A stretch of DNA of 38,415 nt from PFJX01 sp037442845 (GTDB taxonomy: Bacteria > Pseudomonadota > Gammaproteobacteria > Burkholderiales > Thiobacillaceae): the NCBI GenBank assembly GCA_037442845.1, contig JBBIPL010000007.1, forward strand, positions 1 through 38,415. The letters are read 5' to 3'. The translations under genes were made by a program, and so were the position numbers. The notes beneath the pieces were generated by a model. It did not search any database, was not told the DNA's origin, and was given only the letters and a program-made list of their open reading frames with translations. Positions 1 through 8,709 of this stretch are shown piece after piece (the stretch's first letter is position 1; each line of letters begins with the position of its first letter).

Positions 1-907
1 GGCGGGGATAGGCGAGCAGGTCGACCAGGTCGTAGTAACGGCTCACCTCGGCATGCGGCACACGGCCGACGAACACTACCTTGTCCGTCAGGCCCAGGCC
101 TTGCGCCTGGGCCTTGAGATTGGCTTCCTGGGGACCGCCGCCGACCAGCAGGACGCGCACGTCGGGCGCCTGTTGCAGGATGTTCGGCAGCGCGGCGAGC
201 AGCAGGTCCAGCCCCTCGTAGGCGTAGAACGAACCCAAAAAACCGATCACACGGCAGTCCGCCAGGCCGAGGCTGGCCTTCAGTGCGGGATCGGGGCCGG
301 CGCTGAGCTGGAAGTGCTCGATGTCCACGGCGTTGGGCACCACGCCGATCTTGCCGGGCAGGATGCCGCGCGCGATGAGGTCGCCGCGCAGGCCCTGGCA
401 GATGGTGACCACCTGGCTGGCGGCGCGCACGGCGGTGGTCTCCAGGGTTTTCGTCAGGCGGTAGCGCAGTCCGCCTTCCTTCTGCGTGCCGTGGTCGACC
501 GCCGCGTCTTCCCAGAAGGCGCGGATTTCGTACACCACCGGCAGCCCCAGGGCACGGCCCACGTGGATGGCGGGCCAGGCGTTGAGCACGGGGGAATGGG
601 CGTGGATGAGGTCCGGCCGCAGTTCCCTGGCCAGTTCCATCAGGCGCTGCTCGGTGGCCTTCATCAGCGCCCACTGGTTGAGCACCGGCAGACGGTTGGC
701 AAGGCCCGAGGGTTTGGGCGTGCGGTAGAAGCGCAGGCCGTCCGCCTCCTCTTCCAGGCCCCGGGCGTCGAGTTGCTTGGGGCTGGTCAGGTGGAAGGTC
801 TCCCAGCCCAGGCGGCGCTGGCCGCGCAGGATGTTGGCGCTGCGGAAGGTGTAACCCGAGTGCAGCGGCAGGGAGTGGTCGAAGACGTGGAGGATGCGCA
901 GGCTCAT
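1..907 (-). CDS. XrtA/PEP-CTERM-system glycosyltransferase (3' end outside window)
   Basis: The minus-strand frame opens at ATG 907 and runs off the window at base 1, giving about 302 residues without a stop. The product begins MSLRILHVFDHSLPLHSGY and resembles the family 4 glycosyltransferase of exosortase A loci (TIGR04063 type). The visible part holds the N-terminal nucleotide-sugar-transferase half and the start of the C-terminal GT-B half, including GFLGSFYAYEGLD and VGGGPQEANLK. It probably adds a sugar to the growing EPS repeat unit on the cytoplasmic side of the inner membrane. Its ATG overlaps the TGA of the upstream amidotransferase gene by four bases (904-907), so translational coupling is likely. 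The acceptor and the sugar cannot be read from the sequence. Confidence 0.85.
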   Translation of the reverse strand, partial: MSLRILHVFDHSLPLHSGYTFRSANILRGQRRLGWETFHLTSPKQLDARGLEEEADGLRFYRTPKPSGLANRLPVLNQWALMKATEQRLMELARELRPDLIHAHSPVLNAWPAIHVGRALGLPVVYEIRAFWEDAAVDHGTQKEGGLRYRLTKTLETTAVRAASQVVTICQGLRGDLIARGILPGKIGVVPNAVDIEHFQLSAGPDPALKASLGLADCRVIGFLGSFYAYEGLDLLLAALPNILQQAPDVRVLLVGGGPQEANLKAQAQGLGLTDKVVFVGRVPHAEVSRYYDLVDLLAYPR

Positions 908-2808
908 GCGTAATTGTCGTTGTTACGGAGGAAAGCCTCGAACATATACAGCGACCACAGGGAAGCGCTGTGGTCGCGCCGGCCGCACGCGTGGTCGTCG
1001 GCCATGCGCTGCAGGAAGGCCATGTCGAACAGGCCGGTGTCGGCCATGCGCTGCGAGCTGAGCGCCGTATAGAGCTTGTCCTTCAGCGGCCCGCGGAACC
1101 ACTCGGCGAGGGGGATGGAGAAGCCCATCTTGCGGCGGTACATGATGTCGTGCGGCAGATGCGGTTCCAGGGCCTTCTTCAGCATGTACTTGCCCTCCGC
1201 GCCCCTGAGCTTGTAGCCCACCGGCAGGCCGGACACCCATTCCATCAGCTTGTGGTCCAGGAAGGGTACGCGCACCTCCAGGGCGTGGGCCATGCTGGCG
1301 CGGTCCACCTTGGTGAGGATGTCGCCCACCATGTACGTCTTCATGTCCAGGTACTGCACCTGGGAGACGGCGTCGCCGTCGCGCACCGGGGAATGGGCGT
1401 GATGCCGGCGCAGCACCTCCACCGCCCGGTAGCCGTTCAGGCGCTTCTTGAAGGCGGCGCTGAAGACCTTGTCGCGCAGGTCGTCGCCCATGATGGAGAC
1501 GCCGTGGAAATAGCCTTCCACCGTGTCGCGGGCCATGGCCTGGAAGGTGGTCTTGGCGCGCAATACCTTGGGCGCCCAGTCCGCCTTGGGATAGGCGCAG
1601 CCCAGGAAACCGAACAGGGGCTTGCGCAGGCCGTAGGGCATGAGGCGACGCATGCGCTCCTCGTAGGAATGCCAGCGGTAGCGGCGGTAGCCGGCGAAAT
1701 TCTCGTCGCCGCCGTCGCCGGACAGGGCCACGGTCACGTCCTTGCGCGCCAGTTGGCAGACCCGGTAGGTAGGCATGGCGGAGGAGTCGGCGTAGGGCTC
1801 GTCGTACAGGCGGGCGAGCTCGTCCACCAGGCCGATGTCGTCGGACTCCACCAGGTTGATGTGGTGGTCGGTGCGGTAGCGCTCCGCCACCTGTTTGGCG
1901 TAGGCGGATTCATCGTACTTCGGATCGGGAAAGGCGATGGAGCAGGTTTTCACCGGCTGCTCCGAGAGGCCCGCCATCATGGCCACCACGGCGGAGGAGT
2001 CGACCCCGCCGGAGAGGAAGGCGCCCAACGGCACCTCCGCCACCATGCGGATCTTTACCGCCTCGCGGAAGCGCTCGATGAACTCGGATTCGGCGTCTTC
2101 CAGGCTGATCGGCGCCAGCGGCCGGAAGGGCACGTCCCAGTACTCCTCCGGCGCCGGCGCCGGCTGGCCCCGGCGGATGAGGAGGCGATGGCCCGGCGGC
2201 ATCTTCAGGGCCGACTTGTAGATGGTGCGGGGCTCGGGCACGTAGCCGTAGCCGAAGTAGTCCTCCACCGCCTCGTCCAGGATGTCGCGGCGGAAGCCCG
2301 GCCAGGCGGTGAGGGTTTTCAGCTCGGAGCCGAACACCAGGAAACCCTCGTCGGTGACGGCGTAGAACAGGGGCTTCACCCCAAGGCGGTCGCGGGCCAG
2401 GAAGAACACCTGCTGCTTCCGGTCCCACAGGGCGAAGGCGAACATGCCGCGGAAGTGGTGCACGCAGTCCGGGCCCCACTGCTCCCAGGCGTGCACGATG
2501 GTCTCGGTGTCGGAGCGGGACTTGAAGGTGTGGCCCAGGGCGGTGAGTTCCGGGATGAGGTCGACGAAGTTGTAGATCTCGCCGTTGAACACCACGGCCA
2601 CCGTGCCGTCCTCGTTGAACATGGGCTGCTGGCCGGCGGCGATGTCGATGATGGACAGGCGGCGGTGGCCGAAGCCCAGGCCGGGCTCCAGGTAGAGGCC
2701 GGCTTCGTCCGGGCCGCGATGCCATTGCATGTCGTTGATGCGCTGCAGCACGTCGCGGTCGATAAGCCGCTGGCCGGAGAGGTCGAAGATGCCGGTGATG
2801 CCGCACAT
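904..2808 (-). CDS. XrtA-system amidotransferase, asparagine synthase-like
   Basis: The 634-residue protein has the full glutamine-dependent asparagine synthetase layout. Cys2 after the initiator is the expected nucleophile of the N-terminal glutaminase domain (about 2-190). The C-terminal synthetase domain carries the PP-loop SGGVDSS at about 266-272. Length and context match the amidotransferase 1 subfamily of exosortase A EPS loci (TIGR03108 type), not the housekeeping AsnB. The inferred role is transfer of ammonia from glutamine to a carboxyl group of a sugar or amino-acid substituent of the EPS; the true acceptor is unknown. It lies 18 bp after sugar transferase 2 and overlaps the next gene by ATGA. 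Confidence 0.9.
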   Translation of the reverse strand: MCGITGIFDLSGQRLIDRDVLQRINDMQWHRGPDEAGLYLEPGLGFGHRRLSIIDIAAGQQPMFNEDGTVAVVFNGEIYNFVDLIPELTALGHTFKSRSDTETIVHAWEQWGPDCVHHFRGMFAFALWDRKQQVFFLARDRLGVKPLFYAVTDEGFLVFGSELKTLTAWPGFRRDILDEAVEDYFGYGYVPEPRTIYKSALKMPPGHRLLIRRGQPAPAPEEYWDVPFRPLAPISLEDAESEFIERFREAVKIRMVAEVPLGAFLSGGVDSSAVVAMMAGLSEQPVKTCSIAFPDPKYDESAYAKQVAERYRTDHHINLVESDDIGLVDELARLYDEPYADSSAMPTYRVCQLARKDVTVALSGDGGDENFAGYRRYRWHSYEERMRRLMPYGLRKPLFGFLGCAYPKADWAPKVLRAKTTFQAMARDTVEGYFHGVSIMGDDLRDKVFSAAFKKRLNGYRAVEVLRRHHAHSPVRDGDAVSQVQYLDMKTYMVGDILTKVDRASMAHALEVRVPFLDHKLMEWVSGLPVGYKLRGAEGKYMLKKALEPHLPHDIMYRRKMGFSIPLAEWFRGPLKDKLYTALSSQRMADTGLFDMAFLQRMADDHACGRRDHSASLWSLYMFEAFLRNNDNYA

Positions 2809-2826
2809 GGTGGGAACGCTTTACTC

Positions 2827-3975
2827 TCAGTTCGCCGGCCGCGTGAGCAGCCGTTCGTAGATGTCCGCGTAGGCGTCGGTGGCGCGTCGCCAGTCGAACT
2901 CCCGTTCGATGCGCGCCCGCGCCGCCGCGCCCTCGCTTTGCCGGCGCGCGGGGTCGTCGACGTAGGCGACCAGGGCGGCGGCGAGTTGCTCGGGACTGCC
3001 GGGCGGCAGCAAGCCGCCGGTTTGCCCGGGCGTCACCAGCTCAGGATTGCCGCCCACGCGCGTGGCGAGCACCGGCAGGCCGCTGGCCATGGCTTCCAGG
3101 ATGGTGTTGGAAATGCCCTCGCCCAGGGAATTCAGTACGAACACGTCGAAGGCGCGCAGCCATTCCGCGGTGTCGGCGCGATCGCCCGGCAGCCAGGCCC
3201 GCCCGGCCAGGCCGGCGGCCTCCAGCATGGCCTGGCAGCGGCCGCGCGCGGGGCCGTCGCCGACCAGGACCAGGCGCAGGCCGGCGGCGTCCGCGCGGTC
3301 TTCGCACAGGCGGATGAAGGCTTGCACCAGGCCGGGGTAGTCCTTCACCTCGGCCATGCGGCCAATGCTGCCGATCACGCAATGGGCGCCGGCGAAGAAT
3401 TCCGGGCGGCCCAGGTCGGGACGCGCGCCGTCGCGCGGGTGGAAGCGTTCACCGTCAACGCCGTTGTAGATCTGCTGGATGCGCGCCGGCGCCACGCCCA
3501 CGGTCGCCTCCAGCCAGCCCGCGAGATCGCGGCTGACCGCGATGTAGCGGTGCACGACGCGGCGCGCCGCGCGGCGCAGCAGGTTGTACTTGCGATTCCT
3601 GCCTTCCAGGTCGAAGACGTCGCGGCCGTGTTCGCCGTGCACCCGTCCGGGCACGCGCGCCAGGGCGCCGACGAACTGGGCCTCCAGGGTGGACAGGTTG
3701 CGGGTGTGCAGTATGCTCGGGCGTAGTTCGCGCAGCAGCCGGTAAAGCCGGGGATACCAGGCGAGGTCGTGGCCCGGGCGCTTGCCCAGGTCGTGAAACT
3801 CGACCGCCGGGTTGTGGATGCGGCGGCGGAATTCGCCGTGTCCGGCCAGACAGAGGATGGCGTGCCGGTAGCGCTCGGTCGGCAGGCGGTTGATCAGGTT
3901 GACCATGCCGTTTTCCATGCCGCCGGTGCCGAAGTGATGCACCACGTGGGCGATAAGGTGGGGCGGCGCATTCAC
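2827..3975 (-). CDS. Sugar transferase 2 of the XrtA EPS locus
   Basis: This is a GT-B, family 4-like glycosyltransferase of 382 residues resembling the PEP-CTERM/EpsH1 system sugar transferase TIGR03088. The N-terminus VNAPPHLIAHVVHHFGTGG has the usual glycine-rich acceptor-side loop. The C-terminal half contains VLVGDGPARG and NSLGEGISNTILEAMASG, the nucleotide-sugar binding motif with its conserved glutamates. I chose GTG at 3975 because the frame upstream lies inside the xrtA coding region and reads as low-quality Arg/Gly-rich sequence; no good ATG fits. The start is 11 bp after the xrtA stop. It probably acts on the lipid-linked EPS repeat unit at the inner membrane. Confidence 0.85.
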   Translation of the reverse strand: MNAPPHLIAHVVHHFGTGGMENGMVNLINRLPTERYRHAILCLAGHGEFRRRIHNPAVEFHDLGKRPGHDLAWYPRLYRLLRELRPSILHTRNLSTLEAQFVGALARVPGRVHGEHGRDVFDLEGRNRKYNLLRRAARRVVHRYIAVSRDLAGWLEATVGVAPARIQQIYNGVDGERFHPRDGARPDLGRPEFFAGAHCVIGSIGRMAEVKDYPGLVQAFIRLCEDRADAAGLRLVLVGDGPARGRCQAMLEAAGLAGRAWLPGDRADTAEWLRAFDVFVLNSLGEGISNTILEAMASGLPVLATRVGGNPELVTPGQTGGLLPPGSPEQLAAALVAYVDDPARRQSEGAAARARIEREFDWRRATDAYADIYERLLTRPAN

Positions 3976-3986
3976 TTGGGCGGTGT

Positions 3987-5495
3987 TCAGGGTTCGTTGG
4001 CGCGGTCCACACTCGCGTCGAGCGCCGTCTTGTGGGCCGCCAGGAAGGCCGTGAGGATGGCGCGCGCCTCGGCGGGGTCGTTCTCGTAGGGCGCGGCCAG
4101 AATCACCGCCGCCGCCTCGGTGCCCTGCCCGAGCAGGGCGGACAATGTCAGTTCGATCTTGGCGCGGTAGGGACTGATGCCGTCGCGGCCCTGGATGCGG
4201 TGCCATTGCCAGACCAGCAGGCGCTGGTTCTCGGCGCGCGAATCGAGCACCGCTTCGGCCAGATCCACCGACCCGCCGGCCAGATCCTGGCGCGTCGTCT
4301 TGCGGCCCAACATGCGCCAGACCGGATGTTTCTCCGGCACCATGAGGTTCTGGCTGTTGATCAGTTCCGCGCCTTCGCGCTGGGCGCCATACCAGGCCAC
4401 GTTAAGCATGACCCGCTGCTCACCGGCGCGGTAATGTCCGGTCAGCATCTGGTCCATACCCTGCCAATGCGGTGTCCACGAGGTCATGGCGGCGTCCTCC
4501 CGTTCCCAGCCGGCGCCTTGCGGCAAGGCGAGGTGAACGTCGGGCATGGGCTGGGCGGTAATTTGTCGTTCATAGGCGGGCGCGGCGATGAGGAGCGCCA
4601 CCAGGGCCAGGGCCGGACGCCAGTCGACACGCGCCACTCGCGCCGGGGGCGGCGCCCGTTCCGCGTCGTCGTCCTCGCGCCAGATCAGGCCGACCCAGAA
4701 CATGATCAGCATGACGATGCCGAACCAGACCCAGCCGTAGATGAAGTGGTCGACCCCCAGCGCCAGCTTCATGTCCGAATAGTGGGCGATGAGCACGATC
4801 ATGGTGGCGCGCACGCCATTGGCGAAGATCGGCACCACCACCGCGGCAACGCTGAACGCCACGCGCTTCCAGAGGGTGCGGTAGGTCAGGTAGGCGTACA
4901 GCGTGCCCAGGGTGAAGGAGGCGATCAGGTAGCGCAGCCCGGAACAGCCTTCGACCACGCTCCAGTCCCCCGTCGGCAGGCTGAAGAAGGTGCCCTCGCG
5001 ATGCACCGGGATGCCGATGAGCTGCACCGCGCCGACGGTGAAATCGGCGGTGAACTCGATCAGCGGCGGAATCAGCGCCTCGCCCGCAGGCACCATGAGC
5101 AGCAGGTAGCCCAGGGGAAAGGCGGCGGCGCGCAGCATGGCCGGGCCGAACAGCAGCCAGACCGTGGCGATCCAGATGCTCACCAGCATGTACTGCTCCA
5201 CCACCAGCGCGCCGCCGACGCGCGCCGCCAGCCAGCCCAGGGCGAAGGGCACGATGCACAGCAGGGCGCGCCAGTCCGGCGCGGTCTGCACGGCGGCCAG
5301 ATCGTGGCGCATGCGCCAGGTCAGCCACAGGGCGATGGGCAGGATGACGTAGCCGTGGGCGAAGGTTTCCGAGCGCTCCCAGATCTGCGCCATCGACCAG
5401 AAGGTGGGGTGCAGCAGAGCTGCCGTCGCCAGCCAGGCCAGGCCCAGCAGCAGCACGGCGCGCGTCCAGTTGTTGCGCGGTTCAGCGTTCATCAT
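3987..5495 (-). CDS. xrtA: Exosortase A fused to an EpsI domain
   Basis: The 502-residue protein joins two families. Residues 1-275 form a polytopic exosortase with the transpeptidase-like triad Cys184 (VEGCSGLRY), Arg229 (NGVRAT) and His250 (VDHFIYGW). Residues from about 290 to the end match the soluble EpsI domain often fused to XrtA. Exosortases are proposed to cleave the C-terminal PEP-CTERM sorting signal of exported proteins at the inner membrane, and XrtA is tied to EPS production. About eight hydrophobic segments are visible in the first half. ATG 5495 overlaps the stop of sugar transferase 1 (ATGA); a second in-frame ATG follows at once (5492). No PEP-CTERM substrate is encoded in the window. 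Confidence 0.93.
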   Translation of the reverse strand: MMNAEPRNNWTRAVLLLGLAWLATAALLHPTFWSMAQIWERSETFAHGYVILPIALWLTWRMRHDLAAVQTAPDWRALLCIVPFALGWLAARVGGALVVEQYMLVSIWIATVWLLFGPAMLRAAAFPLGYLLLMVPAGEALIPPLIEFTADFTVGAVQLIGIPVHREGTFFSLPTGDWSVVEGCSGLRYLIASFTLGTLYAYLTYRTLWKRVAFSVAAVVVPIFANGVRATMIVLIAHYSDMKLALGVDHFIYGWVWFGIVMLIMFWVGLIWREDDDAERAPPPARVARVDWRPALALVALLIAAPAYERQITAQPMPDVHLALPQGAGWEREDAAMTSWTPHWQGMDQMLTGHYRAGEQRVMLNVAWYGAQREGAELINSQNLMVPEKHPVWRMLGRKTTRQDLAGGSVDLAEAVLDSRAENQRLLVWQWHRIQGRDGISPYRAKIELTLSALLGQGTEAAAVILAAPYENDPAEARAILTAFLAAHKTALDASVDRANEP

Positions 5496-6673
5496 CTCTC
5501 CAGCAATTCATCCACGCGGGCCAGGTTGGCGGCCCAGTCGAAATCGCGCAGCACCTTCGCGCGCGCCGCACTGCCCAGCGACGCATGATCGAGGGCGCGC
5601 TGGACAGCCGCCAGCATGGCCGCTTTATCGGCAGCGAGCAGTATTTCCTGATCGGGTTCGGCGTCGATGCCCTCCAGGGCCTGCGGCGTGGCCACCACCG
5701 TGCGCGCCATGGCCATGCCTTCCAGCACCTTGTTCTGGATGCCGCGGGCGATGCGCAGGGGCGCCACCACGGCGGCCGCGTGCGCCAGCCAGGGACGCAC
5801 GTCGTCCACCCGGCCGGTGACCCGCACGCCCTCCCGCGCGGCCAGTGCGCGCACTTCCGGGGCCGGTTTGCCGCCGACGACGGCGAACATCAGCTCGGGC
5901 CGCGCGGCGCGCAGTTGCGGGAGCACCTCGGCGGCGAACCAGAGCACCGCGTCGACGTTCGGCCAGTAATCCATGGCGCCGGTGAACACCACGGCGCGCC
6001 CGCCCGCCGGATAGGGATTGGCGTACTCGCGTTCGGGCGAGAAGTAGTCCGCGTCGACGCCGTTGTGGAAATAGCCCACCTTGCCGGCGCTCTCCGGCGC
6101 GAGCAGGCGAAAGTCGGCGGCCTCGGCGGCGGACACGAACAGGCTGGCGTCGAACTCGGCGGCGACCCGGCGTTCCCAAGCCAGCAGGCGGTCCGCCTCG
6201 CGCCGATACAGCCAGGACAGCGGCCAGGGCTTGGTGGGCGCGTACTGCCGCCATTTGTCGGAATCGATGTCGACGAAATCCATGATGCGGCGGACGTCGT
6301 TGCGGCCCATGACGAAGCGGGCCATCGCGGAAGAGTAGGTCAGCACCCAGTCGACGCCATCAGCCAGGCGCGCGTCCACCCAGCTTTGCATACCGGCGTC
6401 GCGGTAGAACGGCAGGGTGAGCGGCTCGCCGGTAAGCAACCCGCTGAGGGCGCGAAGCTTGCCCAGGCGCGGATCGACCCCTGTCAGATGCACGGAGGCG
6501 CAGACCTCGCGCAGCCTGTCGGCATGGCGCCAGTCGTCGGGATCATCGACGAAGGCGCCGAGGTGCACGCGATGCTTGCGGGCGAGATGCTCCAGCAGAT
6601 GCCAGGCGCGGATCTTGTCGCCCTTGTCGGGCGGATAGGGGATGCGATGGGCGAGGAAGAGCAGCTCGGACAT
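5492..6673 (-). CDS. Sugar transferase 1 of the XrtA EPS locus
   Basis: This 393-residue GT-B glycosyltransferase starts MSELLFLAHRIPYPPDKGDK, the signature beginning of the PEP-CTERM/EpsH1 system family TIGR03087. The N-terminal half (about 1-190) ends in a linker with VGYFHNGVDADYFSP. The C-terminal half carries VFTGAMDYWPNVDA and APLRIARGIQNKVLEGMAM, matching the nucleotide-sugar binding site. It likely adds a sugar to the lipid-linked EPS precursor at the cytoplasmic face. It lies 9 bp after the FemAB-like gene and its TGA overlaps the xrtA ATG, so it is part of one translationally coupled block. Confidence 0.88.
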   Translation of the reverse strand: MSELLFLAHRIPYPPDKGDKIRAWHLLEHLARKHRVHLGAFVDDPDDWRHADRLREVCASVHLTGVDPRLGKLRALSGLLTGEPLTLPFYRDAGMQSWVDARLADGVDWVLTYSSAMARFVMGRNDVRRIMDFVDIDSDKWRQYAPTKPWPLSWLYRREADRLLAWERRVAAEFDASLFVSAAEAADFRLLAPESAGKVGYFHNGVDADYFSPEREYANPYPAGGRAVVFTGAMDYWPNVDAVLWFAAEVLPQLRAARPELMFAVVGGKPAPEVRALAAREGVRVTGRVDDVRPWLAHAAAVVAPLRIARGIQNKVLEGMAMARTVVATPQALEGIDAEPDQEILLAADKAAMLAAVQRALDHASLGSAARAKVLRDFDWAANLARVDELLER

Positions 6674-6682
6674 GGCGAACCC

Positions 6683-7717
6683 TCATCCCAGATTCTTGAC
6701 GATATGCGGCCCCAGGAAATTCGCCACCGCCAGCGGCAAGCGGCGCCAGGCCTGGATGAACAGCCGGTACTTGGGATTGTTGGGGTTGTTCTCCGGCACC
6801 CGTTCGGCGCGCACCAGATGGTAGCGGTATTGCAACGGTTGCGGCGCGAAACCCCAGTTGCGCTTGAAGTCGTAGGGACCCGTGCCGACCTTGCTGCGGC
6901 CATAGTCGAACACGCGTGCGCCGCGTTCCACCGCGCGGCGCATCACTTCCCAGTACTTGAAGTCGTTGGCGGCCAGGGCGCGCGCCTCGGGCGCGTCGCC
7001 GGCGTAGTAGGGCAGGATCTCGTCGCGGAAACGGAAGCTGAGCACGCCGCTGACCACCCGGCCCTCGGGGGAGCGCACCAGCAGCACTTCGCAGTCGTCG
7101 CCGAACTCCTCGCGCAGCAGGGCGAAGAAGCGCTTGGGCAGGGCGGGGGTGCCGTGCCGGCGGACGTTGTCGGCATAGACGGCGAAGAAGCCGTCGACGC
7201 CCGCCTCCGTTTCCGCCGTCAACGCCCGCTGCATGCCCTTGCGCACCATGGCGCGCTGCTTGCGCGGGATGGCCAGCATGTTCTTTTCCACGTCCGCGTC
7301 CAGGGTCTTGCGGAAGGTGACGTAGAGCTCGGTGCCGGGCCAGTCGGCGTGCGCCGGGACGTCGCGGTCGCGGTATTCCAGATGACCGACGCCCAGTTCC
7401 GCGGCCAGGGCCTGGGCGTGCGCGTCCAGCGCGGCGCGCGCCTCCTCGCCGGCGGCGGCGATGCCGCCGTAGACGCAGAACGGTGTGGACGCAAGGCTGT
7501 GGCCGAACAGGCGGCTTTTCATCTCCGCCAGGGGCAGCACGCCCTCGATGCGGCCGTCGCGTTCGGCCAGCAGGTAATGGGTGCTGTGGCCGAAGGCGCG
7601 GGCGATGACCCGCTTCCAGCCATAGCGATGGAAGAAGGTGGCCTCGGGCAGGCCGAGGACGAAGGCGTCCCAGGCGGCGGCATCGCTGTCGCGGGCGGGT
7701 CGAACCGTGAGTGTCAT
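6683..7717 (-). CDS. FemAB-like acyltransferase of the XrtA locus
   Basis: The 344-residue protein resembles the FemAB-related PEP-CTERM-associated family (TIGR03019), with two GNAT-like folds in tandem. Visible markers are MTLTVRPARDSDAAAWD at the N-terminus, LPEATFFHRYGWKRV, a basic patch RKQRAMVRKGM, and VFDYGRSKVGTGPYDFKR near the C-terminus. FemAB proteins transfer amino acids from aminoacyl-tRNA to cell-wall precursors; here the acceptor may be the EPS, which is an inference. The start is ATG 7717, which shares ATGA with the deacetylase stop. An open frame continues further upstream, but it is a shadow inside the deacetylase gene. Confidence 0.87.
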   Translation of the reverse strand: MTLTVRPARDSDAAAWDAFVLGLPEATFFHRYGWKRVIARAFGHSTHYLLAERDGRIEGVLPLAEMKSRLFGHSLASTPFCVYGGIAAAGEEARAALDAHAQALAAELGVGHLEYRDRDVPAHADWPGTELYVTFRKTLDADVEKNMLAIPRKQRAMVRKGMQRALTAETEAGVDGFFAVYADNVRRHGTPALPKRFFALLREEFGDDCEVLLVRSPEGRVVSGVLSFRFRDEILPYYAGDAPEARALAANDFKYWEVMRRAVERGARVFDYGRSKVGTGPYDFKRNWGFAPQPLQYRYHLVRAERVPENNPNNPKYRLFIQAWRRLPLAVANFLGPHIVKNLG

Positions 7718-8568
7718 GCCGCGAGTTCTTCGGCGTACACCCGGTCCGCCCGGTCCCAGCGGAAATCGCGGCAGAGGCGGTCCAGCTTGCCTTGCATGCG
7801 CCCCAGGTTGACGTAGTGGCGGAAGCGGCTCTTCAGCGGCGCGCCCGCCACCCGCGGCTGGCCGGGGTCGACCTCCCAGGGATGGAAATAGAACATGGCC
7901 GGGCGGCGGTCGTGGCCGTTCACGCGCGCGATCAGCCAGCGCGAGGCGGCATAGGGCAACAGGCGGAAAAAGCCGCCGCCGGCGGCGGGCAGGTTGCGGC
8001 CGCGCCAGACGACTGTGGTGGGCGGCACTTCCAGCAGCGCCGGGCACTGTTCCGGACGGTAGGGAAAGCGCGGCGCGCCGGGCATGCCGTAATGGTCGTG
8101 GGCGATCGGATAGATGCTGGAACTGTAGCGGTGGCCGGCTTCCGCGAGGACGTCCAGCGCCCACAGGTTGCGCTGGCCGATGGAGAAACTGGGCGCGCGG
8201 TAGCCGGCCACGCCGACGCCGCCGAGGTCCTCCAGGAGGTGCTTGGCGCGCGTCACGTCCTGGCGGAACTCGTGCCGCGACAAAGCCACCGCGCGCTGGT
8301 GGCCATAGCCGTGGCTGGCCAGTTCATGGCCGGCATCGACCAAGGAACGGACCACGCCGGGATAGCGTTCGGCGATCCAGCCCAGGGTGAAGAAGGTGGC
8401 GCGAAGCTGGTGCCGCTCGAACAGCAGCAGGATGCGTTCGATATTGGCTTCGACGCGGCAGGGCCAGCGTTCCCAGTGGTCGCGGGAAATGGTGTGCTCG
8501 AAGGCGCCGACCTGGAAGTAATCTTCCACGTCGACGCTCATCACATTGGTGATGTCCACGCCGCGCAT
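7714..8568 (-). CDS. Polysaccharide deacetylase of the XrtA locus
   Basis: This 284-residue NodB-fold carbohydrate esterase matches the PEP-CTERM locus deacetylase subfamily (TIGR03006 type). Metal-binding motifs are visible: SVDVEDYFQ near residues 11-19 with Asp13 and Asp16, and HGYGH at 86-90. Later come RAPSFSIG and the C-terminal FYFHPWEVDP that completes the active site. It would remove N-acetyl groups from EPS or its precursor; no signal peptide is visible, so its compartment is unclear. It starts 5 bp downstream of repeat copy 1, and the gap to wecB is filled by that repeat. Its 3' end overlaps the FemAB-like gene by ATGA. Confidence 0.9.
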   Translation of the reverse strand: MRGVDITNVMSVDVEDYFQVGAFEHTISRDHWERWPCRVEANIERILLLFERHQLRATFFTLGWIAERYPGVVRSLVDAGHELASHGYGHQRAVALSRHEFRQDVTRAKHLLEDLGGVGVAGYRAPSFSIGQRNLWALDVLAEAGHRYSSSIYPIAHDHYGMPGAPRFPYRPEQCPALLEVPPTTVVWRGRNLPAAGGGFFRLLPYAASRWLIARVNGHDRRPAMFYFHPWEVDPGQPRVAGAPLKSRFRHYVNLGRMQGKLDRLCRDFRWDRADRVYAEELAA

Positions 8569-8572
8569 GCTT

Positions 8573-8709
8573 TAACGTGAAAGTCGCCTCGGCGACTCTC
8601 GAAGTTCTCCTCTCCCGCAGGCGGGAGAGGGGTTAGGGGTGAGGGAGCCCGTTCATGGCCGGCAGGCGCTTTCATGGACAGGGGCGGCTGATCGGCCATG
8701 AACGGTTAG
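8573..8709 (+). repeat. Interspersed three-hairpin repeat, copy 1 (137 bp)
   Basis: The element opens TAACGTGAAAGTCGC and ends GGTTAGG. Hairpin 1 is AGTCGC/GCGACT with a CTCG loop. Hairpin 2 is CCTCTCCCG/CGGGAGAGG followed by GGGGTGAGGG. Hairpin 3 is a perfect 13-bp stem, CCGTTCATGGCCG/CGGCCATGAACGG. It fills the wecB-deacetylase gap: the TAA stop of wecB (8706-8708) lies in its right end, and the deacetylase ATG is 5 bp from its left end. It resembles a REP/BIME-type element rather than an IS; no transposase is nearby. Confidence 0.9.

Noticed and set aside
970..3726. Long plus-strand open frame (918 codons) opposite the amidotransferase and sugar transferase 2
   Set aside because: It is antisense to two recognised genes. 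Its His/Gly/Val/Gln-rich composition is typical of a frame shadow in GC-rich DNA.
5585..7816. Plus-strand frame of 743 codons opposite sugar transferase 1 and the FemAB-like gene
   Set aside because: Shadow of well-supported minus-strand genes; crosses their boundaries without a start signal.
8573..8709. Repeat considered as an insertion sequence or CRISPR
   Set aside because: Too short for a transposase, no target duplications visible, and copies are dispersed, not in a regular repeat-spacer array.
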